From JAABQT01 sp035459025 (GTDB taxonomy: Bacteria > Pseudomonadota > Gammaproteobacteria > Burkholderiales > SG8-39): a stretch of 64,000 nt of DNA. Shown one piece after another: positions 45,087 through 52,816 of this stretch. The DNA lies in assembly GCA_035459025.1 (NCBI GenBank), contig DATHYT010000085.1:62001-126000 (forward strand). The letters run 5' to 3'. Numbering within the stretch: the stretch's first letter is position 1; the number at the start of each line of letters is the position of its first letter. A model generated the notes under the pieces. The model saw only the letters and a program-made list of their open reading frames with translations. It searched no databases and was not told the origin of the DNA. A program made the position numbers and the translations under genes.

Positions 45087-46430
45087 ATGGACGCATCGCA
45101 GCTGAACTGGCTCTCGGCGACCGACGCCGCGCGCGCCGTGCGCGAGGGCGCGATCAGCGCCGAGCAGCTCACCGAGGCCTGCCTCGCGCGCGTGCGCGAG
45201 GCGGACCGCGACGTCGAGGCCTGGGCCTTTCTCGACCCCGAGCACGCCCTCGCGCAGGCGCGCGCGCGCGACCAGGACCGGCGCGAAGGCAAGCCGGTCG
45301 GCCCGCTGCACGGCGTGCCCGTCGGCATCAAGGACATCTTCGACACCGGCGACATGCCGACCGAAGACGGTAGCGTGCTGCATGCCGGCCGCACGCCGGC
45401 GTACGACGCGACCGCGGTGCAGCGGCTGCGCTCTGCCGGTGCGGTGATCCTGGGCAAGACGGTGACCACGGAGTTCGCGACGTACACGCCGGGCAAGACG
45501 CGCAATCCGCGCAATCCGGCGCACACGCCGGGCGGCTCATCGAGCGGCTCGGCCGCGGCGGTGGCCGCGGGCATGGTGCCGCTTGCGCTGGGCAGCCAGA
45601 CCAATGGCTCGGTGATCCGCCCGGCGGCGTTCTGCGGCGTGTACGGCTTCAAGCCCACGCATGGGTTGGTCTCGCGCGCCGGGGTGATGCAGCTTTCGCG
45701 CACCCTCGATCACGTCGGCATGTTCGCGCGCACGCTGGAAGACATCGCGCTCGCCGCCGAGCAGCTGGTCGGCCACGACCCGCGCGACCCGGATACGCGC
45801 CCGCGGGCGCGCGTGCCATTCGTCGACACGCTGGCGCAGGAGCCGCCGCTGCCGCCGATGCTGGCGTTCGTGAAAGGGCCGACCTGGGAGCGCGCCAGCG
45901 AGGAGTCGAAAGCCGCGTTCGCCGAGCTGGTCGCGGCGCTCGGCGATCGCATCGTGGAAGTGCCGATGCCGGATAGCGCGCACCGGGCGCTCGACTGGCA
46001 CCGAGAGATCATGGAGGCCGAGATGGCCGCCAACCTCGACCAGGAATGGGAACGGGGGCGCGAGCGCATCTCGCCGAACCTGCGCGCCCAGTTGGAGCGC
46101 GGGCGCGAGGCGAAGGCGCTCGACTACCAGCGCGCGCGCGCGCGCATTCCGCTGCTGAACGAAGGCTTCGACGAGATATTCGAGCGCTGCGACGCCATCG
46201 TCACGCCGGCGGCGCCGGGCACGGCGCCGGCGGGCCTGGAGGCGACGGGCGATCCGGCGTTCTGCAGCCTGTGGACGCTGTGCGGCATGCCGGCGCTCAG
46301 CCTGCCGCTGATGCGCGGCGCGAACGGACTGCCGATGGGGGTACAGTTGGTGGGACGGCGCGACAACGATGCGCGGCTGCTGCGCACGGCGCGCTGGCTC
46401 GTGGCGCAGGTCGAAGCGGGCGGCGGCTAA
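45087..46430 (+). CDS. Amidase, amidase-signature family
   Basis: A 447-residue amidase-signature hydrolase with the Ser-cisSer-Lys triad: K82 in GVPVGIKDIFD, the GGSSSGSAAAVAAG signature around residue 152, and nucleophile S175 in GSQTNGSVIRPAAF. It is 7 nt after dctM, so it may hydrolyse an amide taken up by the TRAP system. It resembles GatA in fold, but there is no gatB or gatC here and the sequence is of the free-standing amidase type. Confidence 0.9.
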   Translation: MDASQLNWLSATDAARAVREGAISAEQLTEACLARVREADRDVEAWAFLDPEHALAQARARDQDRREGKPVGPLHGVPVGIKDIFDTGDMPTEDGSVLHAGRTPAYDATAVQRLRSAGAVILGKTVTTEFATYTPGKTRNPRNPAHTPGGSSSGSAAAVAAGMVPLALGSQTNGSVIRPAAFCGVYGFKPTHGLVSRAGVMQLSRTLDHVGMFARTLEDIALAAEQLVGHDPRDPDTRPRARVPFVDTLAQEPPLPPMLAFVKGPTWERASEESKAAFAELVAALGDRIVEVPMPDSAHRALDWHREIMEAEMAANLDQEWERGRERISPNLRAQLERGREAKALDYQRARARIPLLNEGFDEIFERCDAIVTPAAPGTAPAGLEATGDPAFCSLWTLCGMPALSLPLMRGANGLPMGVQLVGRRDNDARLLRTARWLVAQVEAGGG

Positions 46431-46445
46431 ACGGAGAATCGGGCA

Positions 46446-46613
46446 ATGATATTCAAGATAATCGCAGGCATCGTGGCGGCGGCCCTGCTCATCATTTTCG
46501 TCGGGCCGGTGGTCGTCAAGCTCAAGGACGCCGCGCTCACCGTGGTGGTGCTGATCGGGCTGACGATGATGCTGGTCGACCTCTGGCAGTCGCTGAAGTC
46601 TAAGGACGACTGA
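46446..46613 (+). CDS. Small membrane protein (55 residues)
   Basis: ATG at 46446 with GGAGAA upstream, 15 nt after the amidase stop. Translation gives a 55-residue protein with two hydrophobic segments (about 5-24 and 31-47) and a charged KSKDD end. The hydrophobic pattern and ribosome site make it a credible gene. It may be a small partner in the TRAP or amidase unit, or unrelated. Its 3' end overlaps the end of the PAS gene on the other strand by 14 nt. No named family recognised. Confidence 0.6.
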   Translation: MIFKIIAGIVAAALLIIFVGPVVVKLKDAALTVVVLIGLTMMLVDLWQSLKSKDD

Positions 46614-47046
46614 GCCGCTCGCGCAGCTGTTCGAGCTCGGTGCGGTCGGAGAACGCCAGCACCCAGTGCGTGACGCGGCCGTCGCTGCCGCGCACCGCCC
46701 TCACCGAAACCTCGACCCGCGCCAGCGAGCAGTCCTTGCGCTGCGTGCTCAGCACGACGCCAGGCGCGCCCTCGCAGTAGAGCTGCTCGGCGCGCGCCGC
46801 ATCCATCGCCAGCAGCACGTGCGCCGGGCGCCCGAGCGCCTCCGCGGCGCGGTAGCCGAAGAAAGCCTCGAACGCCTGGTTCACGTAGGAGATCGGCCGC
46901 GAGCCGGCCGCGTCGGCAAGCGCCACCGGCAGGCCGCAGGCATCCAGCGCCGCGCGCGACAACGCCGCCTCGGCGAGCAGCCGGAACAGCGCGGGCGCGA
47001 CCTCCGGGCGCGTGGCCCCCAGGCGCAATCTTTCAGCAACCGTCAT
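46600..47046 (-). CDS. Stand-alone PAS domain protein
   Basis: A 148-residue protein with a 35-residue helical lead and one PAS domain (about 36-140): DACGLPVALADAAGSRPISYVNQAFEAFFGYRAAEALGR is split over the usual A-beta to E-alpha region, and HWVLAFSDRTELEQL is the end of the fold. It lacks the LOV cysteine, so no blue-light chemistry. There is no output domain; it may sense a ligand or redox state and act through partner proteins. The HD-domain gene lies upstream on the same strand. Confidence 0.75.
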   Translation of the reverse strand: MTVAERLRLGATRPEVAPALFRLLAEAALSRAALDACGLPVALADAAGSRPISYVNQAFEAFFGYRAAEALGRPAHVLLAMDAARAEQLYCEGAPGVVLSTQRKDCSLARVEVSVRAVRGSDGRVTHWVLAFSDRTELEQLRERLSRP

Positions 47047-47139
47047 GGAATTCTATTTGCCACGAGCCGCGGCGCGAGCGCAAGCGCCGGGGCGGCTAAA
47101 TGCGGGGAATCGTGACAAACCCCACAGTACGTACGCCCG

Positions 47140-48087
47140 CTAAGCGACCTTGGCGTCCCGGCGCGACAGCGAATAGCAGAAGCGCCGCAGGCGCTTCAGG
47201 TCGGCTTCCTCGATGGCGTCCTTCAGGAAGCGCATGTTGCGGTCGATCTCGCTCTGGTACAGGCTCGGGCCGTCGAAGTGCGCCTCGGCGTAGCGGTCGG
47301 CGCCGCCAAGCTTCTTCTCGATGCGCGCGCGGGCGACGTACTCGTAGAACCCGGGCGTTTTCAGCATCAGGTCTTCGGGCGAGGCGTAGCGCACGATCTC
47401 GCGTCCGTCGTCGAGCTTCTCGCGTGCGATGCGGCCCCAGACGAACTCCGGATAGAGGAACTCACGGCATTTCTCCAGGTACATGCGGTCCGACATCTGC
47501 CCGATCAGGTCGGCCGTGCCCACCAGGTAGCCGAGCAGGCGGTCCTTGGGGTCGTGCAGCATGATGTCGTCGATGTCCATCTCGTAGCCGGTGAAATGCA
47601 CCAGCTTGGCCGCGGCGGGCGCCTCCTCGGCAAAGCCGATTCTCGGCAGGTAGCGCGAGAGGAAGTCGGCGCTGCGGCTGACGTGGATCTTGGTGAACAC
47701 CGCGCCGTTCTCGATGTGCGCCTCGGAGGCGCGCTTCATGTAGCCGGAATCGTGCAGCAGCGCGACCACCATGCCGAGCATGGCGCGGCGCGCGCCGATG
47801 CGATCGTCCCCGGCGTGGCTGCGGTCGTGCCCGTCGAGCAGGCGCGCCATCGCCAGCGTCATGTCGAGCGTGTGGCGCAGATCGTGATACGGGGTGTCGC
47901 AGGGCAGGTACCCGGGAAAAGTCCCCTGGAACAGGGACTTGACGTCCTCGAAGGCACCTCGCAAGGGCGACAGGTCGGCCCCGGGGTAGCGTGCCGCGAA
48001 CAGGGTGAGCACCGCGTCGCGGACCTGCTCGGGGTCCTCTACGTTGATGTTGTTGGTGACGTCGTTCTGATTGAGACGGTCGTGCAC
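47140..48087 (-). CDS. HD-domain phosphohydrolase-like protein
   Basis: A 315-residue protein with the metal ligands of an HD domain: H68 and H72 in YHDLRHTLDM, the HD pair at 112-113 in ALLHDSGYM, and a later His in KLVHFTGYE. HD domains hydrolyse phosphoesters, often nucleotides. The domain is not the GYP type used for cyclic di-GMP. The start is GTG at 48087. The PAS gene 93 nt downstream might be a sensing partner. Substrate is unknown. Confidence 0.8.
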   Translation of the reverse strand: MHDRLNQNDVTNNINVEDPEQVRDAVLTLFAARYPGADLSPLRGAFEDVKSLFQGTFPGYLPCDTPYHDLRHTLDMTLAMARLLDGHDRSHAGDDRIGARRAMLGMVVALLHDSGYMKRASEAHIENGAVFTKIHVSRSADFLSRYLPRIGFAEEAPAAAKLVHFTGYEMDIDDIMLHDPKDRLLGYLVGTADLIGQMSDRMYLEKCREFLYPEFVWGRIAREKLDDGREIVRYASPEDLMLKTPGFYEYVARARIEKKLGGADRYAEAHFDGPSLYQSEIDRNMRFLKDAIEEADLKRLRRFCYSLSRRDAKVA

Positions 48088-48229
48088 TTTTTAGTTGTGC
48101 GGGCCTTGGCGGCCCGTTCTTCCTCCGGCACGGATCGAGTTCCCGCATTATCCCGCCGTCGCGTCGCCGAAGGCAAAAGGAATTGTCAACTGCGGTGCAC
48201 AAAGAGCGCGCGAACGCGGCGGTGAAAAT

Positions 48230-48561
48230 GGGAGACGGCCGATAAGCCGGGTTCTGTGCCAAGGGGCGAACCCCTCGCGGCAGCCATTCCTCTGGGCCCG
48301 CGGTCACCCGCGGGCTCAAGCCACCTACCCGCAAGCTCGGCCGGGCCGGCCTCAGGCGCTTGCCTATTTGGTGTTGCTCCGGATGGAGGTTGCCCGTTTC
48401 ACCCCTCGGGTGTGACCCCGAGGACTCGTCTCTGTGGCCCTGTTCGTCGCCTTGACGCCGCTTGCGCAGCGCTTATGCGCGCCGGGGAGTTACCCCGCAT
48501 CCCGCCCTGTGGAGCCCGGACTTTCCTCTGTGTCGCCACAGCGGCTGCCTGGCCATCTCCC
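48230..48561 (-). ncRNA. rnpB: RNase P RNA, bacterial class A
   Basis: The 332-nt catalytic RNA of RNase P, which trims tRNA 5' ends. The ends pair as the P1 helix: GGGAGATGGCC (from 48561) with GGCCGTCTCCC (ending at 48230). The conserved core is visible on the minus strand: CAGAGGAAAGTCCGGGCTCC near the 5' end, GAAACGGGCAACC in the centre and ACAGAACCCGGCTTATCGGCC at the 3' end, all class A consensus segments. A T-rich ATTTTC follows the 3' end. Confidence 0.97.
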
Positions 48562-48567
48562 ATGCGC

Positions 48568-48573
48568 ATTCTA
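48568..48573 (-). promoter_or_regulatory. -10 element of rnpB, overlapping the DUF3025 stop codon
   Basis: TAGAAT on the minus strand, 6 nt before the first base of the P1 helix. The TAG is the stop codon of the DUF3025 gene. No matching -35 seen in the GC-rich sequence upstream. Confidence 0.6.
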
Positions 48574-49392
48574 CGCCTCGGTGGCCGCCGCCCCGCGCCC
48601 CGGCGGCCGAAAGTAGCGCGTGTCGAGGTAGAAATCGGCACCTCCGGTCTCGGGCAGCCAGCCGGGATACCCGAATACCGGCAGCGGCGCGAGCAGGCGC
48701 GGCGATGCGTCCGGCGGCAGCCGCGCGAGCCAATCCGCGGCCTGCGCGTCGGCGTCGAGCACCGGGTCGATGAACAGTGCCTTGCAGGTGATCCCGGGCC
48801 AGGGCGCGAGCGCCTGCTCGAGCGTCGCGTGCCCGAGCACGATGAAGCGCATGGCCGCGCGCACCCGTTCGCGACGCTCCCAGAACAGGTCCTTCCAGCG
48901 GAACTCGCGTACCAAGGCCTTGAGCTCAGGTTCGGCGCACGCCACCAGAACGCCGCCCTCGTCCAGGATGGTCAGCAGGTCACGCAGGCGCCCGCGCTTT
49001 GCGCCCTCGTGCGGGATCGCCGCGGCGTGCAGCGCGTTGATGCGCGCCTTGGTGCGGGGAAAGGCGAGCCAGGCGAGCGCGTTGAACAGGTCGTGGCGGT
49101 TGCCCGCGCGCGTCTGTACCTGCCCGGTCTCGTACAGGTGGACCTCGTAGTACGGGTCGCTTGCCGCCGGCGGCACGAAGCGCACCGGCCGCCCGCGCTC
49201 GGTGCGCAACGCGGCGCGCTCGGCGGCCGCGTTGAGCGCGTCGAGTCCGGGCGCGGGGCCCAGCGCCTCGAGCCAGGGCCGCAGCGGATCGAAGATCGGA
49301 TGGGCTAGGCGAGCGTCCAGGGCACGGTCTCGCCCGCGCGCAGCGGCACGAGCTGCTCGGCGCCGAACTGGAGGGACGCCGGCACCGTCCAC
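48571..49392 (-). CDS. DUF3025 family protein
   Basis: A 273-residue protein whose body (from about residue 30) matches DUF3025: RFVPPAASDPYYEVHLYETG, RHDLFNALAWLAFPRTKARI, LLTILDEGGVLVAC and ALFIDPVLDADAQ. The family is common in betaproteobacteria and its function is unknown. The start is a problem: GTG at 49392 gives an 88-nt overlap with pyrC and an Arg-rich N-terminus, yet no ATG, GTG or TTG lies nearer to the conserved region. Either the long overlap is real or a rare start codon is used. Confidence 0.8.
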   Translation of the reverse strand: MDGAGVPPVRRRAARAAARGRDRALDARLAHPIFDPLRPWLEALGPAPGLDALNAAAERAALRTERGRPVRFVPPAASDPYYEVHLYETGQVQTRAGNRHDLFNALAWLAFPRTKARINALHAAAIPHEGAKRGRLRDLLTILDEGGVLVACAEPELKALVREFRWKDLFWERRERVRAAMRFIVLGHATLEQALAPWPGITCKALFIDPVLDADAQAADWLARLPPDASPRLLAPLPVFGYPGWLPETGGADFYLDTRYFRPPGRGAAATEA

Positions 49393-50336
49393 TCACGGCG
49401 CTCCAGCGTGACGCTGCCGCTGTTGACCGGCAGGCCGTAGAACTGCGGGCCGAAACGGCTGGCGAACCCTTCGAGCTTGTCCAGCGCCCCGGCTTCCTCG
49501 AACGCCGCCGCATAGAGCTCGAGCGCGGCGTGCGCCGTATAGATGCCGGCGCAGCCGCACGCCGCTTCCTTCGTGTGGCGCGCATGCGGCGCGCTGTCGG
49601 TGCCGAGGAAGTACTTGGGATTGCCCGAGATGGCGGCCTCGACCAGCGCTTCGCGGTGCGCCTCGCGTTTGAGCACGGGCAGGCAGTAGTGGTGTGGCCG
49701 CACGCCGCCCAGGAACAGGGCGTTGCGGTTGAGCAGCAGGTGGTGCGCGGTGATGGTGGCGGCAATGTTGGGGCCGGTGACTTCCACGAACTGCGCGGCC
49801 TCGCGCGTGGTGATGTGCTCGAGCACCACCTTGAGACCGCGGAAACGCTCGATCAACGGGCTGAGTACTTCCTCGATGAACACCGCCTCGCGATCGAACA
49901 CGTCCACCTCGGGGTCGGTGACCTCGCCATGCACGAGCAGCGGCATCCCCAGCGCTTCCATCTTCTCCAGCGCGTGAAAGCAGCGCGAGATGCGCGTCAC
50001 GCCCGCCGTGGAGTGCGTGGTCGCGCCGGCCGGGTAAAGCTTCACCGCGTGCACCTGGCCCGAAGCGCGCGCGGCCGCAATCTCCTCCGGCGGCGTATTG
50101 TCGGTGAGGTAAAGCGTCATCAGCGGCTCGAACTGCGCGCCTTCCGGCAGCGCCGCCAGGATGCGCTCGCGATAGGCGAGCGCCTCCTGCGTGGTGCGCA
50201 CCGGCGTGCGCAGGTTGGGCATGACGATGGCGCGCGCGAAGCGCCGCGCGCTGTCGGGAAGCACCGCGGCCATCTGCGGGCCGTCGCGCAGGTGCAGGTG
50301 CCAGTCGTCGGGACGAATCAGCGTGAGGCGATCCAT
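49305..50336 (-). CDS. pyrC: Dihydroorotase
   Basis: A 343-residue type II dihydroorotase for pyrimidine synthesis. Metal ligands H13 and H15 are in DDWHLHLRDG, the carboxylated Lys is K99 in HAVKLYPAGATTHS, and LLVHGEVTD and ATITAHHLLLNRNAL give the remaining ligands; GTDSAPHARHTKE near residue 247 holds the catalytic Asp. ATG at 50336 coincides with the predicted transcription start, so the mRNA may be leaderless. Confidence 0.96.
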   Translation of the reverse strand: MDRLTLIRPDDWHLHLRDGPQMAAVLPDSARRFARAIVMPNLRTPVRTTQEALAYRERILAALPEGAQFEPLMTLYLTDNTPPEEIAAARASGQVHAVKLYPAGATTHSTAGVTRISRCFHALEKMEALGMPLLVHGEVTDPEVDVFDREAVFIEEVLSPLIERFRGLKVVLEHITTREAAQFVEVTGPNIAATITAHHLLLNRNALFLGGVRPHHYCLPVLKREAHREALVEAAISGNPKYFLGTDSAPHARHTKEAACGCAGIYTAHAALELYAAAFEEAGALDKLEGFASRFGPQFYGLPVNSGSVTLERREWTVPASLQFGAEQLVPLRAGETVPWTLA

Positions 50337-50342
50337 GGCGCG

Positions 50343-50348
50343 ATTCTA
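50343..50348 (-). promoter_or_regulatory. Possible -10 of pyrC, overlapping the rsmI stop codon
   Basis: TAGAAT on the minus strand; the TAG is the rsmI stop. The predicted start is 50336, the A of the pyrC ATG. Confidence 0.4.
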
Positions 50349-51215
50349 CTTGCCGCGTTCCAGCGCGCGCTTGTAGAGCGCGTTGCGCGGCACGCCGGTG
50401 ATGCGCGCCGCGAGCTTCGCCGCCTCGCCCGCGGGCAGCGCCTCGAGCAGCGCGTCGAGCACGCGCCCAGCGGCCTCGGCGTCGGGCGCGGCAGGCGCGC
50501 CGGGGCCGAGGACCAGCACGAATTCGCCCTGCTGGCGGTGCGCATCGGCCTCGAGCCAGGCGGGCGCCGCGGCGAGCGGCAGGCGCGCCACCTCCTCGAA
50601 CTTCTTCGTCAGCTCGCGCGCAATGACGACCTCGCGCTCGCCGCCGAAGCGCTCGAGCAGGTCCTGCACGCACTCGCGCACGCGATGGGGCGCCTCGTAC
50701 AGGACGAGCGGCCACGGCACGTCAAGCGCCGCCAGCGCCTTGCGCCGCGCCGAGGTCTTCGGCGGCAGGAAGCCGACGAACAGGAACCCGCCCGCCGCAA
50801 AGCCGGCGGCCGAGTAGGCCGCCAGGGCGGCGCTCGGGCCAGGGACGGGGACGACCCGCACGCCGGCGCGGTGCGCCGCCGCGACCAGCCATGCGCCCGG
50901 GTCCGAGACCGCGGGCGTGCCGGCGTCGCTCACCAGGGCGACACTGCGGCCGGCCTGCAGGTCGGCGAGCACCTGTGCCGAGGCGGCACGCTCGTTGTGC
51001 GCGTGCAGGGCGACGGTCGCGCGCTCGATGCCGTGGCGCGCGAGCAGCGTGCGCGTGGTGCGCGTGTCCTCGCACACCACGACATCTGCCTCGCGCAGGG
51101 TCTGGAGCGCGCGCGGCGCGACGTCGGCGAGGTTGCCGATGGGCGTGGCGACGACGAACAGGGTTCCCTGAGGCACGGTCAACGGGAGGGTGGGCGGTGG
51201 CGTTAAGGGTGCCAT
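50346..51215 (-). CDS. rsmI: 16S rRNA C1402 2'-O-ribose methyltransferase
   Basis: A 289-residue SAM-dependent methyltransferase of the tetrapyrrole-methylase fold that modifies C1402 in the ribosomal P site. Family blocks: LFVVATPIGNLADVAPRAL at the N-terminus, CEDTRTTRTLL, VALVSDAGTPAVSDPG, VPVPGPSAALAAYSAAG and FLPPKTSARR. The C-terminal helix region ends in ITGVPRNALYKRALE. ATG at 51215 overlaps the yraN ATG on the other strand by 2 nt; GTG at 51173 is an alternative. Confidence 0.95.
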   Translation of the reverse strand: MAPLTPPPTLPLTVPQGTLFVVATPIGNLADVAPRALQTLREADVVVCEDTRTTRTLLARHGIERATVALHAHNERAASAQVLADLQAGRSVALVSDAGTPAVSDPGAWLVAAAHRAGVRVVPVPGPSAALAAYSAAGFAAGGFLFVGFLPPKTSARRKALAALDVPWPLVLYEAPHRVRECVQDLLERFGGEREVVIARELTKKFEEVARLPLAAAPAWLEADAHRQQGEFVLVLGPGAPAAPDAEAAGRVLDALLEALPAGEAAKLAARITGVPRNALYKRALERGK

Positions 51216-51555
51216 GAACGCGGCGGGCATGCGAGCCGAGGAGCTTTGCGCCGAGCTGCTGCGCAAAGCGGGACTGCGCATCCTGGCGCGCAACTGGCGC
51301 TGCCGGCTGGGCGAGATCGACCTGGTGGCCGAGGACGGCGCGACGCTGGTCTTCGCCGAGGTGCGCCTGCGCCGGGACGCCGCCCATGGCGGCGCCGGCG
51401 AAAGCATCACCGCGGCCAAGCGCGCGCGGCTGCTCGCCGCCGCGCGCCTGTATCTCGCCGGGCGCGCCGGCACCGACTGCCGCTTCGATGTGCTGCTGCT
51501 CGACCAGCTGGCGCCGGCGCGCATCCGCTGGATCCGCAACGCCTTCGGCGAGTAG
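51214..51555 (+). CDS. yraN: YraN/UPF0102 nuclease-fold protein
   Basis: A 113-residue protein of the UPF0102 family, an endonuclease-like fold. The motif GEIDLVAEDGATLVFAEVRLRR carries the Asp and Glu-x-Lys/Arg-type residues of the fold. The biological role is not settled. It starts at 51214 with AAGGGT upstream. It is divergent from rsmI and followed by the SIS gene, the same order as in E. coli but without lpoA. Confidence 0.9.
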   Translation: MNAAGMRAEELCAELLRKAGLRILARNWRCRLGEIDLVAEDGATLVFAEVRLRRDAAHGGAGESITAAKRARLLAAARLYLAGRAGTDCRFDVLLLDQLAPARIRWIRNAFGE

Positions 51556-51578
51556 GCGCGAGGCGTTGGCGCGGCGTG

Positions 51579-51584
51579 TAGAAT
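51579..51584 (+). promoter_or_regulatory. Possible -10 of the SIS isomerase gene
   Basis: TAGAAT; predicted start near 51591, 3 nt before the ATG. No ribosome site in between. Confidence 0.35.
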
Positions 51585-51593
51585 CATGCCGCC

Positions 51594-52211
51594 ATGGGTC
51601 ACGCCGAGCAAAGCGCGGCGCTCGCTGAGCGCGTCGCGGCGCACTTCGCCGACAGCGCGCAACTGAAAGTCGCAGCAGCGCAGGCGCTAGCCGGACCGAT
51701 CGCGCGCGCCGTCGAGGCAATGTGCGCGGCGCTGCGCGGCGGCGGCAAGGTGCTCGCCTGCGGCAACGGCGGCTCGGCCGCCGACGCGCAGCATTTCGCC
51801 GCAGAGCTCGTCAACCGCTTCGAGCGCGAGCGTCCGCCGCTCGCCGCGGTGTCGCTGGCGGCCGACAGCTCCAACCTCACCTCGATCGCCAACGACTACG
51901 GCTACGAGCAGGTGTTCGAGAAGCAGGTGCGGGCGCTAGGCCGCAAGGGCGATGTGCTGCTGGCGATCTCGACCTCGGGCAACTCGGAGAGCGTGCTGCG
52001 CGCGATGTCCGCGGCGCGCGAGCTCGGCCTGGTGACGGTGGCGCTGACCGGCCGCGGCGGCGGCAAGATGGGCGTCGCGCTCGGTGCCGGCGACGTGCAC
52101 GTGTGCGTGCCGCACGAGCGCACCATGCGCATCCAGGAGGTGCACCTCCTCGCGCTGCACTGCCTGTGCGACGGCATCGATTCCCTGCTGTTCGGAGCCA
52201 ACAAGCCATGA
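51594..52211 (+). CDS. gmhA: SIS-domain phosphoheptose isomerase / DiaA family protein
   Basis: A 205-residue SIS protein. KVLACGNGGSAADAQHFAAE, LLAISTSGNSESVLRAM and ERTMRIQEVHLLALHCL are shared by GmhA (sedoheptulose 7-phosphate isomerase) and DiaA (replication initiation factor). The yraN-SIS-dolP order is that of diaA in enteric bacteria, while rfaE2, two genes on, needs a GmhA step in ADP-heptose synthesis. In many betaproteobacteria this gene is annotated gmhA. I lean to gmhA but a double role or DiaA cannot be excluded. Its stop overlaps the dolP ATG. Confidence 0.85.
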   Translation: MGHAEQSAALAERVAAHFADSAQLKVAAAQALAGPIARAVEAMCAALRGGGKVLACGNGGSAADAQHFAAELVNRFERERPPLAAVSLAADSSNLTSIANDYGYEQVFEKQVRALGRKGDVLLAISTSGNSESVLRAMSAARELGLVTVALTGRGGGKMGVALGAGDVHVCVPHERTMRIQEVHLLALHCLCDGIDSLLFGANKP

Positions 52212-52816
52212 AAATCGTTCGCAGATTGACTCTTGCCGCGGCGGCGCTCGCGGCCCTGCTCCTGCTGCAGGGGTGCGTCGAGATGATGGTCGTGGGTACC
52301 GGCGTGGCCGTGGCGACGGTCGAGGACCGGCGCACCACCGGCGTACAGCTCGAGGACCGCGGCATCGAGCTGCGCGCGGCGAACCGGATCGACGACCGCT
52401 TCGGCGAGCGCGTGCACGTAAACGTGACCTCGTTCAACCGCTACGTCCTGCTCACCGGGGAAGTAGGGGACGAAGCGACCCGCACCGAGATCGAGACCCT
52501 GACGCGCGGCGTGCCCAACGTGCTGGGCGTCAGCAACGACCTGCAGATCGCCGGCAAGTCCTCGACCACCTCGCGCTCCAACGACACCCTCATCACCTCC
52601 AAGGTGAAGACGCGCTTCGCCGACGCCAACCGTTTCAACGTGTTTCACGTCAAGGTGGTGACCGAGGCCGCGGTGGTGTACCTGCTTGGCATCGTCACCG
52701 AGCAGGAGTCGGCCGACGCGGTGGAGATCGCGCGCACCACGGCGGGGGTGCGCAAGGTGGTGAAGATGTTCGAGTACTGCAAGCCCGACGACCCAGTGTG
52801 CCGGCGGCGCCAGTAG
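52208..52816 (+). CDS. dolP: Outer-membrane BON-domain lipoprotein DolP (YraP)
   Basis: A 202-residue lipoprotein with a type II signal (LLLLQGC, acylated Cys at 23) and two BON domains (about 50-118 and 125-195). BON domains bind phospholipid, and DolP supports outer-membrane integrity and BAM function. It starts at ATG inside the previous stop. The position after yraN and the SIS gene matches enteric order. The short C-terminus CKPDDPVCRRRQ has a Cys pair. Confidence 0.92.
   Translation: MKIVRRLTLAAAALAALLLLQGCVEMMVVGTGVAVATVEDRRTTGVQLEDRGIELRAANRIDDRFGERVHVNVTSFNRYVLLTGEVGDEATRTEIETLTRGVPNVLGVSNDLQIAGKSSTTSRSNDTLITSKVKTRFADANRFNVFHVKVVTEAAVVYLLGIVTEQESADAVEIARTTAGVRKVVKMFEYCKPDDPVCRRRQ

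Noticed and set aside
46600..47046. LOV blue-light sensor
   Set aside because: The PAS domain lacks the photoactive Cys motif.
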